Below the pieces are notes generated by a model. That model ran no database searches, had not been told where the DNA came from, and was given only the letters and a program-made list of their open reading frames with translations. Below are positions 1 through 6,341 of a DNA stretch of 9,847 nt, piece by piece; the stretch's first letter is position 1, and each line of letters starts with the position of its first letter. The DNA is from Clostridiales bacterium (GTDB lineage: Bacteria; Bacillota; Clostridia; Oscillospirales; Oscillospiraceae). The position numbers and the translations under genes are program-made. The stretch lies in the NCBI GenBank assembly GCA_021203685.1, contig JAJQAS010000164.1, positions 1 through 9,847 of the forward strand, given 5' to 3'.

Positions 1-518
1 TCGGCGGCCTGGACCAGGCGCAGCAGAATGTTCTCCACGTCGTCGCCCACATAGCCCGCTTCGGTCAGGGTGGTGGCGTCGGCAATGGCGAAGGGGACCT
101 TCATCATTTTTGCCAGCGTCTGGGCAAAGAGGGTCTTGCCGCAGCCGGTGGGCCCCAGCAGCAGGATATTGGACTTTTGCAGCTCCACGCCGCCGTCGTC
201 CTTCATCCCGTAGCGGATGCGCTTATAGTGGTTATAGACCGCCACGGACAGAGTGACCTTCGCGTCCTCCTGCCCGATGACGTACTGGTCCAGCACGGCG
301 CGAATTTCCTGGGGAGTGGGCAGTTCGTCCAGGAAGTCGTCTCCCACGCCCTCCGACTCGTAGTAATCGCCCATGGTGTCATCCAGGATGCTGTTGCACA
401 GGCCGACGCACTCGTTGCAGATATACACGCCCGGCCCGGCGATAATCCGCCGCACCTTATCCTGGCTTTTGCCGCAGAAGGAACAGCGGATGTTGTGCTT
501 GTCGTCGTTTTTCGCCAT
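1..518 (-). CDS. clpX: ATP-dependent Clp protease ATP-binding subunit ClpX (5' part only)
   Basis: ClpX is the AAA+ unfoldase that recognises substrates, unfolds them and feeds them to ClpP in the cytoplasm. Only the first 172 codons are present; the gene runs off the left edge. The translation starts MAKNDDKHNIRCSFCGK. It shows the N-terminal C4 zinc-binding domain (C12, C15, C34, C37), which serves dimerisation and substrate or adaptor binding. The AAA+ domain then begins, with LDQYVIGQ near residue 76 and the Walker A motif GPTGCGKT at 122-129. It continues into the family-typical segment ADATTLTEAGYVGDDVE. Walker B, the sensors and the ClpP-docking loop lie outside the window. The ATG at 518-516 has an AAAGG ribosome binding site 12 nt upstream. 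It lies 72 nt downstream of clpP, behind a hairpin pair, and is probably co-transcribed with tig and clpP. Identification is firm. Confidence 0.97.
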   Translation of the reverse strand, partial: MAKNDDKHNIRCSFCGKSQDKVRRIIAGPGVYICNECVGLCNSILDDTMGDYYESEGVGDDFLDELPTPQEIRAVLDQYVIGQEDAKVTLSVAVYNHYKRIRYGMKDDGGVELQKSNILLLGPTGCGKTLFAQTLAKMMKVPFAIADATTLTEAGYVGDDVENILLRLVQAA

Positions 519-535
519 ACTTGCTTGTTTCCTTT

Positions 536-580
536 CCCTCTTTCAGAGGGGGAGCAGAGACCGGACGGTTTCTGCTCCCC
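536..580 (-). other. Tandem hairpins in the clpP-clpX intergenic gap
   Basis: Perfect 10-nt arms GGGGAGCAGA (549-558) and TCTGCTCCCC (571-580) form a stem. Inner pairs extend it to about 14 bp, interrupted by one A-C mismatch when read as minus-strand RNA. A second hairpin uses CCCTCT (536-541) and AGAGGG (545-550). The two stems share 549-550, so they partly compete. No U-tract follows on the minus strand, so this is not a standard Rho-independent terminator. It may instead be a processing site, a partial attenuator or a 3'-end stabiliser between clpP and clpX. The structure is seen directly; the role is inferred. Confidence 0.5.
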
Positions 581-590
581 GCTTTAGGGC

Positions 591-1172
591 TTACCGGTTA
601 TAGATGACCTGGTCGATCAGGCCATACTCTTTGGCTTCCTCGGCGGTCATCCAGTGATCCCGCTCGGTTTCGGCCTTGATGGTCTCCACCGGCTTGCCGG
701 TGTTGGCCGCCAAAATTTCGTTCAGGTTCTGCTTGATTTTCAGGAAATGCTCCACGTCGATCTCCATGTCCGTGACCTTGCCCTGGGTGCCGGCGGAGGG
801 CTGGTGAATCATGATCTCAGAGTTGGGCAGGGCGATGCGCTTGCCCTTGGCCCCGCTGGAGAGCAGGAAGGCCCCCATGCTGGCGGCCATGCCGCTGCAA
901 ATGGTCTGCACGTCGCACTTGATATACTGCATGGTGTCGTAAATGGCCATGCCTGCCGTCACACTGCCACCGGGGCTGTTAATGTAAAGCTGGATGTCCT
1001 TGTCGGGGTCCTGGGCTTCCAGGTAGAGCAGCTCCGCCTGGATGACCTGGGCCTGGGAATCGTCCACCTCACCGGCCAGAAAGACGATGCGGTCGTTCAG
1101 CAGCCGGGAAAAGATGTCGTAGGAACGCTCCCCACGGTTGGTCTGTTCCACTACATAAGGTACTAAGCTCAT
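591..1172 (-). CDS. clpP: ATP-dependent Clp protease proteolytic subunit ClpP
   Basis: ClpP is the serine peptidase that forms the double-heptamer degradation chamber used with ClpX or other Clp ATPases. The 193-residue product matches the usual 190-210. Catalytic Ser98 sits in SGMAASMG, His123 in MIHQP and Asp172 in ERDHWM. The substrate-binding INSPGGSVTAG strand lies at 64-74. The N-terminal axial-loop region (SLVPYVVEQTNRGERSYDI) is intact and there is no long propeptide. I chose the ATG at 1172-1170 because AAAGGAG lies 6 nt upstream (1179-1185) and the family begins here. An in-frame extension upstream would translate a structured leader with two promoter-like -10 boxes. The order tig-clpP-clpX resembles the proteobacterial arrangement rather than B. 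subtilis, where clpP is separate. No CtsR- or CIRCE-like operator is visible upstream. Confidence 0.97.
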   Translation of the reverse strand: MSLVPYVVEQTNRGERSYDIFSRLLNDRIVFLAGEVDDSQAQVIQAELLYLEAQDPDKDIQLYINSPGGSVTAGMAIYDTMQYIKCDVQTICSGMAASMGAFLLSSGAKGKRIALPNSEIMIHQPSAGTQGKVTDMEIDVEHFLKIKQNLNEILAANTGKPVETIKAETERDHWMTAEEAKEYGLIDQVIYNR

Positions 1173-1286
1173 GAGATACTCCTTTGCTTGGTAGAAGCTC
1201 TGCCCAAAAGGGATGGAATCAGAGCTTCCAAATGGGCAGCGCCGCGTCGGGAAAACGCGGTTGGTTCGCCGGGCAGGTCGCCCGGC
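1173..1286 (-). promoter_or_regulatory. Structured 5' leader of clpP with possible pseudoknot near the RBS
   Basis: Read as minus-strand RNA, the leader holds several perfect dyads. GCCGGGC/GCCCGGC (1268-1274 and 1280-1286) lies at the predicted 5' end, and CCGCGT/ACGCGG lies at 1242-1247 and 1255-1260. Near the ribosome binding site there are two interleaved pairings: CTGCCCA (1233-1239 in minus sense) with TGGGCAG (1200-1206), and GAAGCTCTG (1220-1228) with CAGAGCTTC (1194-1202). In RNA order the arms run B1-A1-B2-A2, and the stems share positions 1200-1202. That is the topology of an H-type pseudoknot or of two alternative hairpins. The last arm ends 8 nt before the AAAGGAG. No U-run follows any stem. 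A regulatory role is inference. Confidence 0.45.
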
Positions 1287-1293
1287 AGACACT

Positions 1294-1320
1294 ATTATAT
1301 CCCACCTGCGGGAAATTATA
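1294..1320 (-). promoter_or_regulatory. Candidate clpP promoter with two TATAAT boxes
   Basis: On the minus strand two perfect TATAAT hexamers lie at 1315-1320 and 1294-1299, between the tig stop and clpP. The downstream box would start transcription near 1287, directly at a GCCGGGC/GCCCGGC hairpin. Neither box has a good -35 hexamer at 16-18 bp (GTATAA or GGTATA for the downstream one). The 15 bases overlapping this box and its spacer match the rplS promoter at 14 positions. This would give clpP-clpX transcription independent of tig. Confidence 0.5.
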
Positions 1321-1333
1321 CCGACGGGGGAGC

Positions 1334-2683
1334 TTACTCCTCCGCAGACTTCTCGGCGGCGGTCTCCTCAGCGGGAGCCTCCTCGGTCACTTCCACCTCG
1401 TCAGTCAGCTCGGTGACCACGGCGGATTCGTAGATCAGCTTGGTGGCCTTTTCCATCTTAACGCTGTAGGCCAGCTGGTCGTCGGTGACGGCGGCGCGGA
1501 TCTTGTCCTCTTCCATACTGTATTCCTTGGCGAGCTTCTCCACCTCGGCCTGCTTCTCTTCCTCGCTGGCCTCGAAGCCCTCGGCGGCGACCACCGCCTC
1601 CAGCACCAGATCCTGCTCGATGTTGCGCAGGGCGGAGGGGCGCATATTCTCCCGGAACTCGGTCATGTTGCTGCCCATCATGCTCAGGTACTGCTCCAGG
1701 GTAACGCCCATGCCGGAGACGCGGCTTTCCATGTTCTGCATCTGCTTGTCCAGCTCGTACTCCACCATGGTGTCGGGGACTTCCATCTCGGCGGCCTCGA
1801 TGACCTGGTTCATGACAGCGGCCTCAAAAGCCTGCTGGGCGTTGTCGGCCTTGCGCTTTTCCACCTTGGCGCGCAGGTCGGCTTTCAGCTCGTCCAGGGT
1901 CTCGAACTCGGAGACGTCCTTGGCGAACTCGTCGTCGATCTCAGGCACGTCGTCGGCCTTGACCTCGTGGAGCTTGACCTTGAACACGGCGGGCTTGCCG
2001 GCCAGCTCCTCCGCGCCGTACTCGGCGGGGAAGGTGACATTGATGTCCTTCTCCTCACCGGCGGACATGCCGACGATCTGCTCCTCGAAGCCGGGGATGA
2101 AGGAGCCGGAGCCGATTTTCAGGCTGTACTGCTCGGCCTTGCCGCCCTCGAAGGGCACGCCGTCCATAAAGCCCTCGAAGTCGATGATGGTGGTGTCGCC
2201 ATTCTCCACGGGACGCTCCACGGTCTCCTGGGTGGTGGCACGGGAGATGAGGGGCTGCATTTCGTCCTCCACGTCCTGGTCGGTGACCACAACGGTATCC
2301 TTGGCGGAGGCGACGCCCTTGTACTGGCCCAGCTTGACCTCGGGCTTGACGCCCAGGGTGGCGGTGAATTGGAAGCCGTCCGGGCCAACGTGCTCGATGT
2401 TCAGCTGGGGATAGCCCACGACCTCCAGGTCGGCCTCCTTGATGGCGTCCTCCAGGGCCTGGGGATACACGTCGTTGATGGCGTCCTCATAGAAGATGGT
2501 GGCACCGTACATCTTTTCGATGAGCTTGCGGGGGGCCTTGCCCTTGCGGAAGCCGGGAACGGACATGCTGCCCTTGGCCTGGCGATAGACCTTGTTCACC
2601 GCGGCGTCAAATTCCTCCGCGCCCACCTCGATGGTCAGGACGACAGTGCTTTTCTCTTTCTTTTCCACGTTTTTCAGGTTCAT
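1334..2683 (-). CDS. tig: Trigger factor, ribosome-associated chaperone and peptidyl-prolyl isomerase
   Basis: Trigger factor binds near the ribosome exit tunnel and shields emerging chains. The 449-residue product is full length for the family. The N-terminal ribosome-binding domain carries the signature GFRKGKAPRKLIEKMYG (44-60). The FKBP-type isomerase domain spans about 155-243 (NGDTTIIDFEGFMDGVPFEGG, then GSFIPGFEEQIVGM). The helical C-terminal chaperone domain runs from about 245 to 425. It ends in a strongly acidic, Ala/Glu-rich tail (about residues 425-449) typical of Firmicutes homologues. I chose the ATG at 2683-2681 because GGAGG (2693-2697) lies 9 nt upstream and MNLKNVEKKEKS is the conserved beginning. 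The in-frame ATG 26 codons further upstream would translate the hairpin-containing leader. It is followed by clpP and clpX, a protein-quality-control unit. Confidence 0.97.
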   Translation of the reverse strand: MNLKNVEKKEKSTVVLTIEVGAEEFDAAVNKVYRQAKGSMSVPGFRKGKAPRKLIEKMYGATIFYEDAINDVYPQALEDAIKEADLEVVGYPQLNIEHVGPDGFQFTATLGVKPEVKLGQYKGVASAKDTVVVTDQDVEDEMQPLISRATTQETVERPVENGDTTIIDFEGFMDGVPFEGGKAEQYSLKIGSGSFIPGFEEQIVGMSAGEEKDINVTFPAEYGAEELAGKPAVFKVKLHEVKADDVPEIDDEFAKDVSEFETLDELKADLRAKVEKRKADNAQQAFEAAVMNQVIEAAEMEVPDTMVEYELDKQMQNMESRVSGMGVTLEQYLSMMGSNMTEFRENMRPSALRNIEQDLVLEAVVAAEGFEASEEEKQAEVEKLAKEYSMEEDKIRAAVTDDQLAYSVKMEKATKLIYESAVVTELTDEVEVTEEAPAEETAAEKSAEE

Positions 2684-2761
2684 GGGTCGTTTCCTCCTAG
2701 GTAGCCCCCACAGGGGCGCATGATTCATCGCGTCTGCCGGTGTTTTCCGGCGCTGGCGCAA
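2684..2761 (-). promoter_or_regulatory. tig 5' leader with two GC-rich hairpins
   Basis: The leader contains GCCGG/CCGGC (2736-2740 and 2747-2751, loop AAAACA in RNA sense) and GCCCC/GGGGC (2704-2708 and 2713-2717, loop TGTG). The second hairpin ends 6 nt upstream of the GGAGG ribosome binding site. No U-tract follows either stem, so neither is a standard terminator. They may stabilise the transcript or affect ribosome access; no known riboswitch class is recognised. Confidence 0.35.
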
Positions 2762-2789
2762 ATTAGATACAAAATCCTACGAACGTTAA
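2762..2789 (-). promoter_or_regulatory. Candidate tig promoter
   Basis: In a local AT-rich stretch the minus strand reads TTAACG (2784-2789), a 16-bp spacer, then TCTAAT (2762-2767). The -35 matches TTGACA at 4 of 6 positions and the -10 matches TATAAT at 5 of 6. The 154-nt gap after the phosphoesterase gene, with its abrupt rise in A+T, is where a promoter for tig-clpP-clpX would be expected. An imperfect dyad (ATATGCA at 2799-2805, TGCATAT at 2827-2833) lies just upstream. Confidence 0.4.
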
Positions 2790-2837
2790 TTCTAACAGAT
2801 ATGCACGGAGATTTCCACCGTTATTTTGCATATTTTT

Positions 2838-3527
2838 TTAAAATTCTAAAATTCTTTTGGGCACGAAGTTCAGGTGATCGGCGGAAATCAGGGAAAACTG
2901 CGTCCCGTTATGGGTTCCCTCCGCCGCCAGACGGATGCTGGGGCCGTGGAGGTGAGCGAAATAGCACTGCCGCACCCGATACCGTTCCAGCAGTTCCAAA
3001 ATCTCCGGGCACCGGTAGCCCTGGTAGATGGGGGGATAGTGGAGAAAAACGATCTTCTCCCGGTCCCCCGCCGCCTGGAGAGAGGTCTCCAGCCGAATGA
3101 CCTCCCGGTTGAGCATTTTTTCGTTGTGGCCGCCCTTTTCCTCGTCCAGGAACCAGCCCCGCGTGCCGCAGAGGGCCACGTCCCCGTAGAACAGGCAGTT
3201 GTTGTGGAGCAGCTCAAATTGGAAGCCGTGCTCCTGGAAAAAGCGGTTCATTTTGTTTGCGGTGGTCCACCAGTAGTCATGGTTGCCCTTGAGCAAAATC
3301 TTCCGCTCGCCGGGCAGCGCGTCCAGAAAAGCGAAGTCCCGCAGGCTCTCCTCCAGGGACATCCCCCAGGACAGATCTCCGCAAAAGACCACGGTATCCT
3401 CTGGCGCTACGCACTGGAACCCGGCCAGCAGCTTGCCCACATAGCCCACCCAGTTGCCGCCGAACACTTCCATCGACTTGGGGCTGTTCAGGGACAAGTG
3501 GGGGTCGCCGATCGCGTATAGCGCCAT
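2838..3527 (-). CDS. Calcineurin-like metallophosphoesterase, substrate unknown
   Basis: This 229-residue product is a complete small metallophosphoesterase with the metal-binding motifs in canonical order. These are GDPHL (D8, H10), FCGDLSWG (D51), KGNHDYWW (N82, H83), FLHYPP (H163) and FAHLHG (H192, H194). It resembles the predicted phosphohydrolases grouped as COG1768, judged by eye. There is no signal peptide or membrane segment, so it should act in the cytoplasm; the substrate cannot be read from sequence. The final codons RILEF-stop are encoded by a tandem octamer repeat (AAAATTCT twice, 2840-2855). The ATG at 3527-3525 has a GGAGG ribosome binding site that directly follows the thrC stop, with 10 nt between the genes, so it is probably translated from the thrC transcript. 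No terminator with a U-tract follows on this strand. Confidence 0.85.
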   Translation of the reverse strand: MALYAIGDPHLSLNSPKSMEVFGGNWVGYVGKLLAGFQCVAPEDTVVFCGDLSWGMSLEESLRDFAFLDALPGERKILLKGNHDYWWTTANKMNRFFQEHGFQFELLHNNCLFYGDVALCGTRGWFLDEEKGGHNEKMLNREVIRLETSLQAAGDREKIVFLHYPPIYQGYRCPEILELLERYRVRQCYFAHLHGPSIRLAAEGTHNGTQFSLISADHLNFVPKRILEF

Positions 3528-3537
3528 ACCGTCCTCC

Positions 3538-5025
3538 TTACCGCAGGAAGTCGTTGACCACGGCCTTCATCTCGCTTTTGTTGGTGTATGAGGTGAAGCG
3601 GACCTTCTTGTCCTTCAGGGTCGCCAGGGGCGCGGGAGCCTCCACGCCGGTCTCCTCCGCCAGCTGGTCCAGCAGGGCGGTGCCCGTCCGCAGGTTTTTG
3701 ACCCCCAGAGCGTCCAGCACCGCGTCCCCGAACTTGAAGGGGCTGGCGGTGGAGGCGACTACAGTGACAGTCTCGTCTCCGGTCTCCTTCCGGTAATCCG
3801 CCAGCACCTTGAAGGCCACGGCGGTGTGGGTGTCGATGAGGTAATCCTCCCCCCGCTTCATGGCGGCGATAGCGGCCTTGGTGGATTTTTCGTCGGCGTA
3901 TCCGGCGGCGAACTCCCGCTGGAGCTTCTGGAAAATACTGTCGCTGACCTGATATCGGCCCTCCCGGTTCAGCTCGTCCATGTAGGAGGCCACCAGCTGG
4001 TCGTCTTCCTCCGAGAGCAGGTAGAGCAGCCGCTCCAGGTTGCTGGAAATGAGGATGTCCATAGAAGGGGAGACGGTGTTGTAGAACTGCCTGTTGCGGT
4101 CATAGACGCCGGTATTGATAAAGTCAGTGAGGACGTTGTTGCTGTTGGAGGCGCAGATCAGCTTGTTTACCGGCAGGCCCATCTGCTTGGCGTAGAATGC
4201 CGCCAGAATGTTGCCGAAGTTGCCGGTGGGGACGCAGATGTTGATGGCCTCGCCGGGCTGGATGGCCTCATTCCGCAGCAGGTCGCAGTAGGCGGAGATA
4301 TAGTAGACGATCTGCGGCAGCACCCGGCCCCAGTTGATGGAGTTGGCGGAGGAGAGGAAGTAGTCCCGCTGGGCCAGTTCCTCCCGCAGTTCCTCGTCAG
4401 AGAACAGGGTTTTCACACCGGTTTGCGCGTCGTCGAAGTTGCCGATGACGGCGCTGACCCCCACATTGTCCCCCTCCTGGGTGGCCGTTTGCAGCTGCTG
4501 AATTTCGCTGACGCCGTCCCTGGGGTAGAACACCAGAATTTTGGTTTGGTCCACGTCCTTGAAGCCCTCCAGGGCCGCCTTGCCGGTGTCGCCGGAGGTG
4601 GCCACCAGAATGCATGCGGTCTTTTTCTCGTTGTTCTTTTTCAGCGAGAGGGAGAGCAGGTGGGGCAGCATTTGCAGCGCCATATCCTTAAACGCGCAGG
4701 TGGGGCCGTGCCACAGTTCCAGGCAATAAGTCGCATCGTCCACCTTGCGCACCGGCGCCACCGCCTTGGTGTCGAACTTGTCGGGGCCGTAGGCCGCAGA
4801 CGCGGCGCGGCTGAGCTCGAAGGTGGTGAAATGCTCCAGATACATCCCCATCACATAGACGGCCCGCTGCTGATAGCTCATGTCTTTCAGCATCATCAGC
4901 GCGCTGCCCGGCAGACGGGGGATCACCTGGGGGACGAACAGGCCGCCCTCACGGGACAGGCCCTGGGCGATGGCCTCCGCCGGGGTGTATTGCAGGGTTT
5001 TGTTACGGGTGCTCACATAGTACAT
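3538..5025 (-). CDS. thrC: Threonine synthase
   Basis: The enzyme converts O-phospho-L-homoserine and water to L-threonine and phosphate using pyridoxal phosphate, the last step of threonine synthesis. The 495-residue product is the long class that includes the E. coli and fungal enzymes, not the shorter plant-like or Bacillus class. The N-terminal domain starts YYVSTRNKTLQYTPAEAI. The PLP lysine is K113 in WHGPTCAFKDMALQML. Phosphate- and cofactor-binding motifs follow: ATSGDTGKAA (142-151), SSANSINWGR (225-234) and PTGNFGN (266-272). I chose the ATG at 5025-5023 to match the conserved N-terminus; the in-frame extension of 35 codons would lie inside the dipeptidase gene. It overlaps the dipeptidase end by 13 nt and its own ribosome binding site is weak, so translation is probably coupled. 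No T-box or threonine attenuator is visible upstream. Confidence 0.96.
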   Translation of the reverse strand: MYYVSTRNKTLQYTPAEAIAQGLSREGGLFVPQVIPRLPGSALMMLKDMSYQQRAVYVMGMYLEHFTTFELSRAASAAYGPDKFDTKAVAPVRKVDDATYCLELWHGPTCAFKDMALQMLPHLLSLSLKKNNEKKTACILVATSGDTGKAALEGFKDVDQTKILVFYPRDGVSEIQQLQTATQEGDNVGVSAVIGNFDDAQTGVKTLFSDEELREELAQRDYFLSSANSINWGRVLPQIVYYISAYCDLLRNEAIQPGEAINICVPTGNFGNILAAFYAKQMGLPVNKLICASNSNNVLTDFINTGVYDRNRQFYNTVSPSMDILISSNLERLLYLLSEEDDQLVASYMDELNREGRYQVSDSIFQKLQREFAAGYADEKSTKAAIAAMKRGEDYLIDTHTAVAFKVLADYRKETGDETVTVVASTASPFKFGDAVLDALGVKNLRTGTALLDQLAEETGVEAPAPLATLKDKKVRFTSYTNKSEMKAVVNDFLR

Positions 5026-5951
5026 ACTTGCTTCACCGTCCTCATCAGATTGTTGAAAAACAGACCATTGACCAGTGACTCCGGGTAGTTGTGCCGCAGC
5101 AAAAGCTCGTAGAACTCCGCCCAGCTCCACACGCCGGTATAGCCCTGGGGCAGCCGGTCACAGCCGTCCCAGTCGCCGCCCAGAGCCACGTTCTTCTCCC
5201 CGCCCAGGGAGAGGAAGTGCTCCAGGTGGGCCAGCAGGGTGTCGCCGGTGACGACGCCTTCGCCCAGAAAGGCGGCGTAGGCGTTCAGGCCCGCCACGCC
5301 ATGATTCTTCATTATGGCAGTAAATTGTTCGTCCGTCAAGTTCCTTGTATGAGAAAAGACAGCGCGGCTGTTGGAATGGCTGGCGATAATGGGCTTGGTC
5401 GCGTTCTCCATCACGCCCCAGAAGCCGGGGTCGGAGAGATGAGACACGTCCACCAGCATCCCCAGCTGCTGCATTTTCCGCACGTACTCCACCCCCAGGG
5501 GGGTCAGCCCCTGTTCGGGGTGGTCCATATGACTGCCGGAGAGGGCGTTGGCGTGGTTCCAGGTCAGGTTCACCGCCCGGACCCCCTTGTCATAGGCTTT
5601 TTGCAGCCCCTCCAGGGAGCAGCCGATCAGCTCCGCCCCCTCCACCGAGAGGAATGCCGCCACTTTGCCCTGGCTCATGGCCTCTTTGGCCTCCCGGCCG
5701 GTGCGGCAGTGCTGGATGCGGTCACGGTATGTTTTGCACTCCTTCTGGAACACCTTGAACTCCCGTTTGACCACCGATTTGGTCATGGGCAGGGCAGAGT
5801 CCCAGAAGATGGCGAAGAACTGGGCCTGTTGGCCGAAGTCCTCCACCCGGTCCAGATCCCACTGGCCGCTGTTGCCTGCCAGCCGCTCCATGGGCATCCG
5901 TGCCAGGCGGCTGATGGTGTCGCAGTGGCCGTCAAAAACAGATAGCTTCAT
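5013..5951 (-). CDS. Membrane dipeptidase family (peptidase M19) zinc hydrolase
   Basis: The 312-residue product belongs to the renal or membrane dipeptidase family (peptidase M19), which hydrolyses dipeptides, often including D-amino acids. The metal ligands are in place: H9 and D11 in FDGHCD, bridging E104 in SVEGAE, H171 in VDVSHLSD, H192 in ASHSNSR and D260 in GGDWDG. Conserved R196 follows the HSNS motif. There is no signal peptide or lipobox despite the family name, so the bacterial protein should be cytoplasmic; peptide recycling or D-dipeptide clearance is a plausible but unproven role. The ATG at 5951-5949 has GGAGG (5959-5963) 7 nt upstream. It starts 3 nt after the yraN stop, and its own stop lies inside the thrC start region. 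Family assignment is firm; the exact substrate is unknown. Confidence 0.93.
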   Translation of the reverse strand: MKLSVFDGHCDTISRLARMPMERLAGNSGQWDLDRVEDFGQQAQFFAIFWDSALPMTKSVVKREFKVFQKECKTYRDRIQHCRTGREAKEAMSQGKVAAFLSVEGAELIGCSLEGLQKAYDKGVRAVNLTWNHANALSGSHMDHPEQGLTPLGVEYVRKMQQLGMLVDVSHLSDPGFWGVMENATKPIIASHSNSRAVFSHTRNLTDEQFTAIMKNHGVAGLNAYAAFLGEGVVTGDTLLAHLEHFLSLGGEKNVALGGDWDGCDRLPQGYTGVWSWAEFYELLLRHNYPESLVNGLFFNNLMRTVKQVCTM

Positions 5952-5954
5952 TTT

Positions 5955-6341
5955 TCAACCTCCACTTCCGTCGAAGGCGTTGGGGTAATAGCAAATTTCC
6001 GGCCAGAAGGTGTCCGTCCCCTGGGGGGCGTAGACCTCGGCCACGTCTAACCGTGGCTGACGGCGTTCCTCCGGGTGTTCCTGTAAGTACAGCTCCGCCG
6101 CCAGCAGCAGCTTTCGCTGCTTGGGTGGGTCCACCGCCTCCCGAATCTCCATATAGGAGCGGGAGCGGCGGGTCTTGACCTCCACAAAGTAAAGTTCCTT
6201 CTCCGTGGCAGCGATGATGTCGATTTCCCCGTAGGGACAGCGCCAGTTGACCGCCAGGATGGTGACGCCCTGGCGCTCCAGCGCCCGGCGCACCTGCCGC
6301 TCCCCCCACTGGCCCAGCCGGGCCGATGCGCCGCCGGTCAC
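5955..6341 (-). CDS. YraN family (UPF0102) nuclease-fold protein
   Basis: The 128-residue product fits the UPF0102/YraN family, which has a PD-(D/E)XK endonuclease-like fold related to Holliday-junction resolvases. The hallmark residues are GER (E14) in the first helix, YGEIDIIA (E39, D41) and FVEVKTRRS (E54, K56). No firm cellular role is established for the family. The start is a GTG at 6341-6339, overlapping the rnhB stop as GTGA. There is no convincing ribosome binding site, which points to translation coupled to rnhB. The C-terminus ends in Gly-rich DGSGG. Its place directly after rnhB is common in Clostridia and suggests a link to DNA repair or RNA-DNA hybrid processing, but that is inference. 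Confidence 0.93.
   Translation of the reverse strand: MTGGASARLGQWGERQVRRALERQGVTILAVNWRCPYGEIDIIAATEKELYFVEVKTRRSRSYMEIREAVDPPKQRKLLLAAELYLQEHPEERRQPRLDVAEVYAPQGTDTFWPEICYYPNAFDGSGG

Noticed and set aside
1173..1292. N-terminal extension of ClpP by 40 codons
   Set aside because: The frame is open, but it would read through the hairpins of the leader. The AAAGGAG site and family conservation place the start at 1172.
1184..2704. Plus-strand open frame of 506 codons opposite tig
   Set aside because: It mirrors trigger factor, a certain gene, and is low-complexity (Leu/Gly/His/Asp-rich), as expected of an antisense frame in GC-rich DNA. It has no recognisable domain.
2799..2840. Plus-strand terminator-like hairpin followed by a T-run
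   Set aside because: No plus-strand gene ends here, and the stem has an asymmetric bulge. It is more likely an incidental or protein-binding dyad.
3826..5088. Plus-strand open frame of 420 codons opposite thrC
   Set aside because: It lies entirely over threonine synthase, with shadow-type composition rich in Val/Gly/His/Gln and no motif.
5091..5945. Plus-strand open frame of 284 codons opposite the M19 dipeptidase
   Set aside because: It is the antisense shadow of a gene with all catalytic residues intact.
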